A stretch of DNA of 64,000 nt from Bacteroidota bacterium (lineage in GTDB: Bacteria; Bacteroidota; Bacteroidia; Bacteroidales; JAAYUG01): the NCBI GenBank assembly GCA_029571215.1, contig JAKPTE010000016.1, positions 124,001 to 188,000 on the forward strand, written 5' to 3'. Numbering within the stretch: the stretch's first letter is position 1; each line of letters begins with the position of its first letter. The notes under the pieces were generated by a model that did no database searches, was not told where the DNA came from, and saw nothing but the letters and a program-made list of their open reading frames with translations. A program made the translations under genes and the position numbers. This document shows positions 18,018 through 25,879 of the stretch, piece by piece.

Positions 18018-19418
18018 ATGACAATACAATTTTTAGGAGCGGCGCGCGAAGTAACAGGAAGCAAACACCTTATAACAACCGGAAACGGAAAGAGAATTCT
18101 GCTGGACTGCGGGTTATTTCAGGGGAAAGGACTTGAAACAGATGCCCGGAACCGGAACCCCGGTATTGACCCCAAAGAGGTTGACCATATTATACTCACC
18201 CATGCCCATATTGATCATTCTGGTCTGATTCCCTGGTTTTACAGGAACGGCTTTGAAGGATCCGTTGTCACGACCAGTGCTACAAGGGATCTCTGTGCAC
18301 TGATGCTGGCCGATTCGGGCCATATTCACGAACAGGATATCGTAACGTTCAATAAGAAAAGAGCCCGACAGGGATTGCCTCCGGTGGAACCCCTCTATAC
18401 GAGAGAAGATGCCATTGCCTGTATGAAACTTTTTATCGGGATACCTTACAACAGGAAACTCCGTATTGATGATTCCACCAGAGTATGGTTTACCAATTCG
18501 GGGCATATGCTCGGTAGTGGGGTTGCTACATTGGAAATAACTGAAAGGGGCACAAAAAAGCTCCTTTCATTTACAGGCGACATAGGACGCCCTGTCAACA
18601 GAATCGTCAAGCCTCCAGATCCCTTTCCGCAAAGCGATTTTCTGATTACCGAATCAACCTACGGTGACCGCTTGCATACTCCGGTGGCAGATTCAGACGA
18701 AGAACTTCTCCGGGTTGTAAAACATACCTGCTTAGAAAAAAGAGGGAAACTGGTAATCCCCTCTTTTGCCGTAGGGAGAACGCAGGAAATAGTGCTTTCA
18801 CTGAATAATCTGTGGAACGAAAATCGTCTGCCCCGTATAGATGTTTTCGTCGACAGCCCTCTTGCCATGAATATAACAGACGTATTTCGCCTGCATCCCG
18901 AATGCTTTAACGAAGATGTCAGGAATGTTCTGGCAACCGACCCGGATCCTTTTGGATTTGGTGCACTGCATTATATTCAATCGGTGGAGGAATCCAAAGC
19001 CCTCAATTCGCGTACCGAGCCATGTATCATTATTTCCTCATCAGGTATGATGGAAGCAGGGCGGGTAAAGCATCATCTTGCCAATACCATTTCTGATCCG
19101 CGAAACTCCGTTCTCGTGGTTGGTTATTGCGCACCACAAACTTTAGGAGCCCGCATTCTCAGGGGAGACGAAGAAGTTTCCATCCACGGCAACCGGTATC
19201 CGGTCCGTGCAGAAATATTTCGCATTGAATCTTTCAGCGGGCACGGAGATTATCAGGAAATGCTTTCCTATCTATCGTGCCAGAAACCAGAATTGCTCAA
19301 GGAAATATTTCTTGTACATGGTGAATTGCATGCTCAGGAATTTTTTAAAGATCAGCTGGAAAGGAAGGGGTACAGGAACATCCTTATACCGGAACAGGGT
19401 GCAGTTTTTTCACTATAA
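18018..19418 (+). CDS. Beta-CASP family metallo-hydrolase (putative RNA-processing exonuclease)
   Basis: 466 residues. The metallo-beta-lactamase zinc motif is LTHAHIDHSGL (His62, His64, Asp66, His67). Later ligands sit in NSGHMLGSG, SFTGDIGRP and ESTYGDR. The beta-CASP cap and RNA-specificity segment follow: IPSFAVGRTQEIV, SSSGMMEAGRVKHHL, and SFSGHGDYQEML near the C-terminus. This is the CPSF73/Ysh1-like bacterial family, usually acting on RNA; the substrate here is unknown. Its stop overlaps the next start by one base (TAATG), implying translational coupling with the methyltransferase gene. Confidence 0.9.
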   Translation: MTIQFLGAAREVTGSKHLITTGNGKRILLDCGLFQGKGLETDARNRNPGIDPKEVDHIILTHAHIDHSGLIPWFYRNGFEGSVVTTSATRDLCALMLADSGHIHEQDIVTFNKKRARQGLPPVEPLYTREDAIACMKLFIGIPYNRKLRIDDSTRVWFTNSGHMLGSGVATLEITERGTKKLLSFTGDIGRPVNRIVKPPDPFPQSDFLITESTYGDRLHTPVADSDEELLRVVKHTCLEKRGKLVIPSFAVGRTQEIVLSLNNLWNENRLPRIDVFVDSPLAMNITDVFRLHPECFNEDVRNVLATDPDPFGFGALHYIQSVEESKALNSRTEPCIIISSSGMMEAGRVKHHLANTISDPRNSVLVVGYCAPQTLGARILRGDEEVSIHGNRYPVRAEIFRIESFSGHGDYQEMLSYLSCQKPELLKEIFLVHGELHAQEFFKDQLERKGYRNILIPEQGAVFSL

Positions 19419-20134
19419 TGAAAGGACAAAACATTTTACTTGCAGTATTCAGTTTCAATCTAATCAGTTTCTGCATGCAACCCCAGCAGGATCCATGGAA
19501 GGAACAGCGGGAAAGAATGGTTGAACAACAAATAGCCGGTCGGGGAATAACCGATCCCGATGTGCTCAGGGTGATGCGAAACATACCGAGGCACGTTTTT
19601 GTTCCGGAAGAGGAACGCCCCTATGCCTATGGGGATTATCCGCTGTCGGTTGGTTACGGCCAGACAATTTCCCAACCCTATATGGTAGCTTTTATGACAG
19701 AACAATTGCGGATAAAACGCACCGACAAAATTCTTGAAATTGGCACCGGCTCAGGGTACCAGGCAGCTATTCTGGCAGAATTATGTGATTCGGTTTTTAG
19801 TATTGAAATTCATCAACCTCTGGCCGAAAAAGCCGATTCCGTTTTGAAAACTTTAGGATACCGGAATATCTGGATAAAGACCGGCGATGGATACCTAGGA
19901 TGGCCTGAGCATGCACCGTTCGATAAAATTATTGTCACCTGTGCACCCAGCCATGTTCCCCCGGCACTAATCCAACAGCTAAGGGAAGGCGGGCGAATGA
20001 TCATTCCGGTTGAAAAAAACTCATGGACCCAAGAACTTGCGCTTCTGAAGAAAAAAGACGGTAAAATTGTTCAGGATGAGGTACTGCCTGTTCGGTTTGT
20101 TCCTATGATTGACCAGCATGGCCGAAGCTATTAG
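19418..20134 (+). CDS. pcm: Protein-L-isoaspartate O-methyltransferase with an N-terminal export-like segment
   Basis: 238 residues, ~20-25 longer than cytoplasmic PCM. The catalytic domain is complete: ERMVEQQIAGRGITDPDVLRVMRNIPRHVFVP, YPLSVGYGQTISQPYMVA, LEIGTGSGYQAAILAEL (SAM site) and IIVTCAPSHVPPALIQQLREGGRMIIPV. It repairs isoaspartyl residues in aged proteins by SAM-dependent methylation. The N-terminus MKGQNILLAVFSFNLISFCMQPQQ looks like a signal or lipoprotein signal peptide with Cys at position 19, although Phe at -1 is unusual for a lipobox. Internal starts that would remove it are not evident. Export would place a SAM enzyme in the periplasm, which is puzzling. Confidence 0.9.
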   Translation: MKGQNILLAVFSFNLISFCMQPQQDPWKEQRERMVEQQIAGRGITDPDVLRVMRNIPRHVFVPEEERPYAYGDYPLSVGYGQTISQPYMVAFMTEQLRIKRTDKILEIGTGSGYQAAILAELCDSVFSIEIHQPLAEKADSVLKTLGYRNIWIKTGDGYLGWPEHAPFDKIIVTCAPSHVPPALIQQLREGGRMIIPVEKNSWTQELALLKKKDGKIVQDEVLPVRFVPMIDQHGRSY

Positions 20135-20325
20135 AACTCAAAACTCTGCTTTTTGATATCGTCTGCCAGCAATAATACCAATCCGCTCTGAATAAGAGAT
20201 AGAAATTGCATTGACACAACGAATTTTATATAGGTAAGAAAGATAAAATTCAGGAAAACTGGCAAGTACCATGCAAAAAGTCCTGCAAAGCAGATCCTGC
20301 AATGCAAATACAGACACGGGGGATT

Positions 20326-21195
20326 TTAATTATCCAGTCTGTCAAGAAGCTGCAAAGCCTTTACATAGAAAACATTTCCATCTGAATCAATCTGTTTCAG
20401 AACGGAAACAGCATCATTGATTCTCTGTTGCTTGATCCGGCAAAGAGCAAGGTACCAGCATGCCTGGTTATAAAGCAGTTTATTCCCTGATGACAGAATT
20501 TGCTGAAATTGTAATGCAGCGTCGCCATATTCATGCAACTCCATCAGACAAATTCCTTTATATAATTTGGCAAGATTTTTATTGTTCATGGAAAATTCAG
20601 CCATCTGGAAAGCGTTATAGGCTCTTCGGAAATTTCCAGCTTCATATTGCTTAAGAGCAGTTTGCCAGGGATTCTCCTCAACCCCAATATCTGCAGCACC
20701 ACGCACAACTGCGAAAACAGGATAGGCAGAATAATAACGACTGAAGATTTCTTCTGAGGTCAAACTTTTATGATTCTGGAAAAAATACAACAATGTGAGA
20801 GAGACTAGTATTGCAATGGAAGCAGCGATACCAATCCATGATGATTTCTTGGAATGATTGTTCTCATCTCTGCGGAAATGCTCATAAGCCTGGTCAAGTT
20901 TTTCCCGGAATGTTCTCAGTTCTCCGGTATTTTTACTTTGGTTGTAATATTTCTTTATCTCTTTTTCAATATGTTGCAATTCATTTATTTCAAATCCATC
21001 ACTTTCGTCCGATACCTTGCGTACCGAAAAGACCCGCAACTGCTGCTGCCGGACAAAATCATCCAGTCGTTTATATAATTCAAAACGGGCAGCAAAATCC
21101 TTATCTGTTGCAAGCCTGTCAAGAAAACTTTTCAGGGTTTCCTCCGACATGCTGCCATCCAGATATTGCTCGAACAAATAGCTATCTTCCGTCAT
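20326..21195 (-). CDS. Membrane protein with N-terminal anti-sigma-like region and C-terminal TPR-like repeats
   Basis: 289 residues. Residues 1-50 (EDSYLFEQYLDGSMSEETLKSFLDRLATDKDFAARFEL) resemble the short helical N-terminus of zinc-free anti-sigma factors. A central membrane segment is SWIGIAASIAILVSLTLLYFF (near 120-140). The C-terminal ~120 residues read as helical repeats of TPR type (WQTALKQYEAGNFRRAYNAFQMAEF, LAKLYKGICLMELHEYGDAALQFQQIL). Its start overlaps the end of the sigma-factor gene by 14 bases, so the two are coupled; I infer a sigma/anti-sigma or sigma/sensor pair. The exact partner function is not proven. Confidence 0.7.
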   Translation of the reverse strand: MTEDSYLFEQYLDGSMSEETLKSFLDRLATDKDFAARFELYKRLDDFVRQQQLRVFSVRKVSDESDGFEINELQHIEKEIKKYYNQSKNTGELRTFREKLDQAYEHFRRDENNHSKKSSWIGIAASIAILVSLTLLYFFQNHKSLTSEEIFSRYYSAYPVFAVVRGAADIGVEENPWQTALKQYEAGNFRRAYNAFQMAEFSMNNKNLAKLYKGICLMELHEYGDAALQFQQILSSGNKLLYNQACWYLALCRIKQQRINDAVSVLKQIDSDGNVFYVKALQLLDRLDN

Positions 21196-21760
21196 GATTT
21201 TTAAAATATGGATGTCGTAAAATCTTCTTTAATAATCTCTGTTTGCAACGGTATTTCCTATTCATGGTATAGTTGTCGCTGGGGTAACCAAGTTTCCTGG
21301 TGATTTCTGGTATGGGAACATTTCTGAAATGTAAATTTAATATTTTTTTGCATTCCTTGCTCAACTGACTAAACTGCTCATAATAAAATTTCATCAGCTC
21401 CTGATCGAGTTCAGTCCCTTCATTTTCCTCAAGAATCAAATACTGCTCCTCGCCAATCTCCGTCAAATTTAACTTTTTTCTACGGGCCAGTTCCTTAAGC
21501 CAAAGATGCCGGCTAACAGAAAACAAATATGTTTTTACGGAACAGTACAATATCAATCCATCTTCTTTCAGTTTAGCATGAAGAATAATTATTGCCTCCT
21601 GAAATAAATCACGGGCATCTTCCTCCGACCCACCATTTCTTAAAACGAACCATCGTACTGATGGATAGCTTTCCTTGTAGAGATAAATAAAGATTTCATC
21701 TTCTTCATTTAATACCCCTTTCAGCAACTCACGATCGGTATATCTCAACTCCCGACTCAT
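21182..21760 (-). CDS. RNA polymerase sigma factor, ECF (sigma-70) family
   Basis: 192 residues. Region 2 is seen in YKESYPSVRWFVLRNGGSEEDARDLFQEAIIILHAKL (core-binding and -10 recognition). Region 4 is the C-terminal helix-turn-helix QFSQLSKECKKILNLHFRNVPIPEITRKLGYPSDNYTMNRKYRCKQRLLKKI. There is no region 1.1 or 3, as in ECF factors. It is co-transcribed with the transmembrane TPR protein downstream. It lies directly beside the PorP/SprF surface locus on the same strand. Porphyromonas gingivalis uses an ECF factor (SigP) to control type IX secretion genes, so a regulatory link is conceivable but unproven here. Confidence 0.88.
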   Translation of the reverse strand: MSRELRYTDRELLKGVLNEEDEIFIYLYKESYPSVRWFVLRNGGSEEDARDLFQEAIIILHAKLKEDGLILYCSVKTYLFSVSRHLWLKELARRKKLNLTEIGEEQYLILEENEGTELDQELMKFYYEQFSQLSKECKKILNLHFRNVPIPEITRKLGYPSDNYTMNRKYRCKQRLLKKILRHPYFKNHDGR

Positions 21761-21865
21761 GTTATAATCTTTACAAATTACAACCTGTTTATAGCAGGGG
21801 GTATTTAGACTTAAATTTTCCGTTAAAAATCATTTATCTAACATCGAAAATAAACACTTGTTCCG

Positions 21866-21891
21866 AAAAAACCAAATGTTTTCGGTTTTTT
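21866..21891 (-). terminator. Candidate intrinsic terminator after the PorP/SprF gene
   Basis: On the minus strand AAAAAACC / GGTTTTTT pair around a 10-base loop, the 3' arm itself supplying the T run. It lies 44 bases past the stop of the PorP/SprF gene and before the sigma-factor gene. The stem is mostly A-T, so strength is uncertain. Confidence 0.4.
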
Positions 21892-21934
21892 AGGCAAAAA
21901 GTTTATAAATACCTGCTTCTTTCCTGGAAATTTA

Positions 21935-22927
21935 TCAGAATCGGTTCAGCCAGCGGTAACGGCGGGCATTGTCGCCGAATTTAGCTGCCACCATAAATTC
22001 ATGTGTACCAAAGGTACGGCTCATAATACTGGAAAGGGAGTAGTCGAATGCGTAACCAAAGTAATACTTGTCAACTTTCATTCCCAGCATAAAAATAAGG
22101 GCATTGCCTGTGCGGTATGCCATACCGGCCCAGTAATCTTCCTTGTAATAAATTTTGGATCCCAAGTCGAGCTGAACAGCTCCATTCTGGGAAGCCTTGA
22201 GAAGGAAAGAAGGCTCAAGGGTAAAATTATCACTTACCGGAGCTTTATACCCCGCCATGAGGAAGTAATGCCTCATCAGTTTGTACTGGGTTGTTGCAGG
22301 ACCCGAAAGTTTCAACGCTGCCTGCATCATATCCGAAACAGATGCACCCGCATAAAAATATCTGTTAACATAATACACTCCAAAATTGGCATCAGGAACA
22401 AAAGTGTTGAATTTGGTTTCGAGAATCAAGGGATCATCTTCTTCTCCGGTAACGATAGCCTGCCTGTTAATACGGAATTCGTATGCATTGATGGAAACAC
22501 CCAGAGAAAGCTGGGATTCTTTCAAACGAATATGATATCCATAGGTAAGTTGAAAGCCTGTTCGTATGATGAGGCCGCTCATATCGTTGTAAACATAACC
22601 TCCCAACCCAACACGCCCGCTGCGGGAAGCAATTTGCATTCTCTTTTTGATTTTCAGGGAACGGCCTATGTAACTATCTCTCAGCAATCGTGTCTGAATT
22701 GAAACGGCATGGGTTTTAGGAGAATTGGGAATACCAAGCCATTGCTCACGGGCTGTAAGATTGAGAGCAGTATAACCTTCACTTCCGGCTATAGCCGGAT
22801 TGATCAGAAAACCATTAAAGGTATACTGACTATATAATGGTATCTGCTGTGAATAAATCAGTGACGGTGCCAGTAGCACCAGACCGAAAATAAGCCTATA
22901 GAAAGTGTGTTGTTTAATCAGTTTCAT
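21935..22927 (-). CDS. PorP/SprF family type IX secretion outer-membrane protein
   Basis: 330 residues with a signal peptide (IFGLVLLAPSLIYSQ). The mature start QQIPLYSQYTFNGFLINPAIAGSEGYTALNLTAREQWLGIPNSPKTHAVSIQTRL is the diagnostic PorP/SprF opening; the rest is a beta-barrel ending KFGDNARRYRWLNRF. Members work with type IX secretion; SprF is needed for export or attachment of its cognate giant adhesin SprB, and genes of this family usually lie beside their client proteins. Here it is last in a tightly packed run with a CHU_C protein, two small secreted proteins and the 3,804-residue protein. It most likely serves that set. Confidence 0.9.
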   Translation of the reverse strand: MKLIKQHTFYRLIFGLVLLAPSLIYSQQIPLYSQYTFNGFLINPAIAGSEGYTALNLTAREQWLGIPNSPKTHAVSIQTRLLRDSYIGRSLKIKKRMQIASRSGRVGLGGYVYNDMSGLIIRTGFQLTYGYHIRLKESQLSLGVSINAYEFRINRQAIVTGEEDDPLILETKFNTFVPDANFGVYYVNRYFYAGASVSDMMQAALKLSGPATTQYKLMRHYFLMAGYKAPVSDNFTLEPSFLLKASQNGAVQLDLGSKIYYKEDYWAGMAYRTGNALIFMLGMKVDKYYFGYAFDYSLSSIMSRTFGTHEFMVAAKFGDNARRYRWLNRF

Positions 22928-22957
22928 TAATTATCTCTGCCTCTCCAAAAAGTAATT

Positions 22958-23977
22958 CTACCGGATGATAGTTACCGATCCGGTAATGGGTTCAATACCG
23001 ATGTGCAAATCGATCACATAGAAATACGCATCCATTGGGAGGGGTTTCCCGTTGGAAGTTCCATCCCATTCTGCATTGGAATAACCTTTATCTCGACGGA
23101 ATACAATACGGCCCCACCGGTCATAGATTTCCACTGAAGCATCCGGGTAGTTGGCCAGCTTCTCGATATGCCAGGTGTCGTTTCGACCATCATTGTTGGG
23201 AGTAAAGGCATTGGGAATTACACCCAAAATACGGCTGATGCTGCACGGCAAAACTTCCATGGTATCGCGCCCGGTGCAACCCTTATTGTCAGTAACTTCG
23301 AGCCGCACAATTTTGGCCCCGGAACTGACAGTAATGGTCTGCTCATTCTCTTCCTTTTCCTTATTTCCGCTACGAATAGTCCAGAGGTATGAATTCCATC
23401 CGGGACCTGCATCAAGTTCAATGGTCTCGTTGCCGCATAAGGTGGTATCTGGTCCAATATCAACAGCCGGAAGAGGATTAACCCTCACAAATACCGAATC
23501 GCGGCTCTGACAACCCGAAGGATCTGTAGCAATTACCCATACAGGTCCACCCTTGGAGAAGGTTTGCCGGGTTGTTGCACCGTTGCTCCATTGATAAGAT
23601 ACAAATCCACCAGGGGCTACCAGAAGCAAACTGTCTCCATCGCACACTTCCAGGTTTGTTCCAATACTGATGGTATTATAGCTCACCTGCACCTGAGCCG
23701 TTACCGGTTCTCCCACACAATTGTATTCAGATGTTTCAATTACTGACATATTGTATATTCCGGGAGGAACATTCCATTGCACGTCGATGGAATCGCCATA
23801 GTTGTTGAGAATGGTTGCGCCCTGAATTGTCCAGTCGAAATGCGAATTGGCAAGTCCCTGCACTCCATACCGGACTTTGCTTCCCACACAAACCCTGGGC
23901 AAAGTCTGCCCGGGGCAATGTACTGAAAACAAACCCAGTAGGAGTGCAAGGACGATATATTGCCGTATCGCTTTCAT
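22958..23977 (-). CDS. Secreted protein with gliding-motility-associated C-terminal (CHU_C, type B T9SS) domain
   Basis: 339 residues from the ATG at 23977 (MKAIRQYIVLALLLGLFSVHCPGQ, signal peptide); the track's start is a TTG 6 codons upstream. The middle holds Ig/PKD-like segments with paired Cys (EVCDGDSLLLVAPGGFVSYQWSNG and TTLCGNETIELDAGPGWNSYLW). The last ~85 residues, ILGVIPNAFTPNNDGRNDTWHIEKLANYPDASVEIYDRWGRIVFR through WDGTSNGKPLPMDAYFYVIDL, form a full CHU_C domain, the type B sorting signal of the type IX system. It sits 30 bases before the PorP/SprF gene, its likely secretion partner. It may be the anchor of the surface assembly. Confidence 0.9.
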   Translation of the reverse strand: MKAIRQYIVLALLLGLFSVHCPGQTLPRVCVGSKVRYGVQGLANSHFDWTIQGATILNNYGDSIDVQWNVPPGIYNMSVIETSEYNCVGEPVTAQVQVSYNTISIGTNLEVCDGDSLLLVAPGGFVSYQWSNGATTRQTFSKGGPVWVIATDPSGCQSRDSVFVRVNPLPAVDIGPDTTLCGNETIELDAGPGWNSYLWTIRSGNKEKEENEQTITVSSGAKIVRLEVTDNKGCTGRDTMEVLPCSISRILGVIPNAFTPNNDGRNDTWHIEKLANYPDASVEIYDRWGRIVFRRDKGYSNAEWDGTSNGKPLPMDAYFYVIDLHIGIEPITGSVTIIR

Positions 23978-24013
23978 TTCTGGCAATTCACACAACCAGT
24001 CGCTTCAGGAGTA

Positions 24014-24964
24014 TTAGAGGTTCTTCAGGTGCTGAATCGGACTGGTGGTCGGGGTAGGAACAACATAGATTCTATAGGTACCTGCAGCTCCCTGTGCAGC
24101 CAGCACATCCTGTGATTTACGGGAAATGCGGTCTGTGATATTGGTAATGGCAATATCATAATATCCATACTGAGCAGCAGGTAAAGAAACTCTTAGACCA
24201 TCCGTACCAGAAGTCGGAGTACCTGCAGCCGTTCTCGGAGTGGTTGATTCAGCAATAACGTTGGCATCATTCACTGCTGGAGCAGCAAGATTCAGGGTGT
24301 AGGTTTGCGGTGCACCGGCAGCACCACCATTATAGCTAACAGTGTATGTTACTTCCCAATTGCCGAGACCCGTCACTGTAAGGGGAACATAAAAATCGGT
24401 GCCGGGATTTGTCCCACAACCTCCCCCTTCTGTACCATCAAAAGCAACAGTGGGGCGGGCAAGTACAAACACATTCAGTTCCTCAGGAGTTGCATCTTCA
24501 CAACCCTGAATGGTAGAACTGGTAGTGACACTCTTTTCCGCCACCTTCACTTTGTATTGTGTTCCTGCGGCAAAGCCCTGGGCCGTAGACCATACAATGC
24601 TGATTTCATTGTCGTAGTATCCTGAACCTGCCTGAACATTGCGGAAAGCATCATATTCCGTAGCCGCTGTACCATCATATTTCAAAATTCCGATGCCAGG
24701 AATGGTCACATCGGCTGCACTTGTGACAAACCAGCGGAAAATGGATGCCTTCATTGTTCCCGCATCGGTCATTGCCTGGATTGTTGGATCAGTTTGAACA
24801 TAGTAAGGTACACGGCTACCAATGGTAACATAATCTGATGTACCCGATTCCACATTGGCCGCACCGGCCGAAGGTGTTGCAACATTTTGTGCCTGAAGAG
24901 ACACCATGGTCATTGTTCCGAAAATTGCCAGAGTAATTACTCTGAAAAAGCGATTAGTTTTCAT
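24014..24964 (-). CDS. Small secreted protein, paralogue of the 25005 gene, with a shared C-terminal tail
   Basis: 316 residues with signal peptide FFRVITLAIFGTMTMVSLQAQ. No family recognised with certainty. It shares with the next protein upstream the order: DSV/YVTIGSRVPYYV near the start, an Ig-like V.W....G..Y.V.V.E segment, GCEDATPEELNVFVLARPTVAF (compare GCQDATPTTIPVQVIAAPTLTY), and the end DRISRKSQDVLAA...VVPTPTTSPIQHLKNL. The C-terminal tail matches the pattern seen at the end of the 3,804-residue protein. It is probably a secreted component of the same surface structure. Spacing to its neighbours is 36-40 bases. Confidence 0.8.
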   Translation of the reverse strand: MKTNRFFRVITLAIFGTMTMVSLQAQNVATPSAGAANVESGTSDYVTIGSRVPYYVQTDPTIQAMTDAGTMKASIFRWFVTSAADVTIPGIGILKYDGTAATEYDAFRNVQAGSGYYDNEISIVWSTAQGFAAGTQYKVKVAEKSVTTSSTIQGCEDATPEELNVFVLARPTVAFDGTEGGGCGTNPGTDFYVPLTVTGLGNWEVTYTVSYNGGAAGAPQTYTLNLAAPAVNDANVIAESTTPRTAAGTPTSGTDGLRVSLPAAQYGYYDIAITNITDRISRKSQDVLAAQGAAGTYRIYVVPTPTTSPIQHLKNL

Positions 24965-25004
24965 AAAGAGAGCAATTTGAAATAAAACATTATGGTTTAA
25001 TTAA

Positions 25005-25844
25005 TTATTGATTCGGTAAATGGTAAATGGTTCCGGTATTGGGAGTAGGTGTAATGACTACAGTAAAAGTTGTATTACCCGAAGCATTGGAAACCACATT
25101 CGATTTCCGGGAGATACGGTCTGACACAGTATTAAGTGTAACAGTGTATGTATCATAGTATTGCAGCGGGGCAGCCAGGGTAAACGTTCCCGAACCTGCA
25201 CCAGTTTCGGTGATATTGGCGGTAACATTGGATGCGATTGTTCCGTGGTTGACACTGGTAATTGTATAAACCAGTTGCATCTGACGGTTTCCGCTTACAC
25301 TGCTGGTAAAGTTGACATTGATGGGAGAAGGATTGATCCCCAGGCTACCGTCGGTGCCTGTACCGCAAATGCTTTCAGAACCTCCTGCAGCGGGATAGGT
25401 AAGCGTAGGAGCAGCAATAACCTGAACCGGGATGGTTGTTGGGGTTGCATCCTGGCAACCAGCCGCAGAGATTTCGTACACCGATACCTGAAACAAACCA
25501 GGCGTATTGCCCCAGGTAATGGTAACATAGTTGGGAATATCCGTCGGGCCAGATTTTTTGTAAACAATTCCTGACGCTCCCGTAGTTCCTGTCCAGTCAA
25601 AGGTTGAATTCAGGTTGGTCAGGGGATTGGTGGCAAAATCATAGCCTGGATTGAGTGTCGGATCAGGCATGACAAAATAATCCAGTGCTCCGCCCACGGT
25701 AACAGAGTCTGTGGCTTCCAGCGGAGTCGGATTACCGGAAGAATTGTTTCCATGTGCCTGCATCCCGGCGGGCCAGGTTTGGGCATTTACCGCAACAAAT
25801 GCGGTAAAACCCAACAAAATAATAAGCAGATACTTTGTTTTCAT
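25005..25844 (-). CDS. Small secreted protein, paralogue of the 24014 gene, tail ending IYHLPNQ
   Basis: 279 residues from the ATG at 25844 (MKTKYLLIILLGFTAFVAVNAQ, signal peptide); the track start 10 codons upstream would bury the signal. Contents parallel the 24014 protein: DSVTVGGALDYFVMPDPTLNPG, NYVTITWGNTPGLFQVSVYEISAAGCQDATP, SESICGTGTDG, DRISRKSNVVSN and the tail VVITPTPNTGTIYHLPNQ. No catalytic motif is seen. It lies 35 bases downstream of the giant gene (stop at 25880). I infer a structural, exported role; the domain family is not identified. Confidence 0.8.
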   Translation of the reverse strand: MKTKYLLIILLGFTAFVAVNAQTWPAGMQAHGNNSSGNPTPLEATDSVTVGGALDYFVMPDPTLNPGYDFATNPLTNLNSTFDWTGTTGASGIVYKKSGPTDIPNYVTITWGNTPGLFQVSVYEISAAGCQDATPTTIPVQVIAAPTLTYPAAGGSESICGTGTDGSLGINPSPINVNFTSSVSGNRQMQLVYTITSVNHGTIASNVTANITETGAGSGTFTLAAPLQYYDTYTVTLNTVSDRISRKSNVVSNASGNTTFTVVITPTPNTGTIYHLPNQ

Positions 25845-25879
25845 GCTGTTTGGAATTTGAGTAATCGTTTTCATGGTAT

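Noticed and set aside
22001-22702. 233-residue plus-strand ORF opposite the PorP/SprF gene
   Set aside because: Antisense shadow of a recognised gene; low-complexity translation without domain signals.
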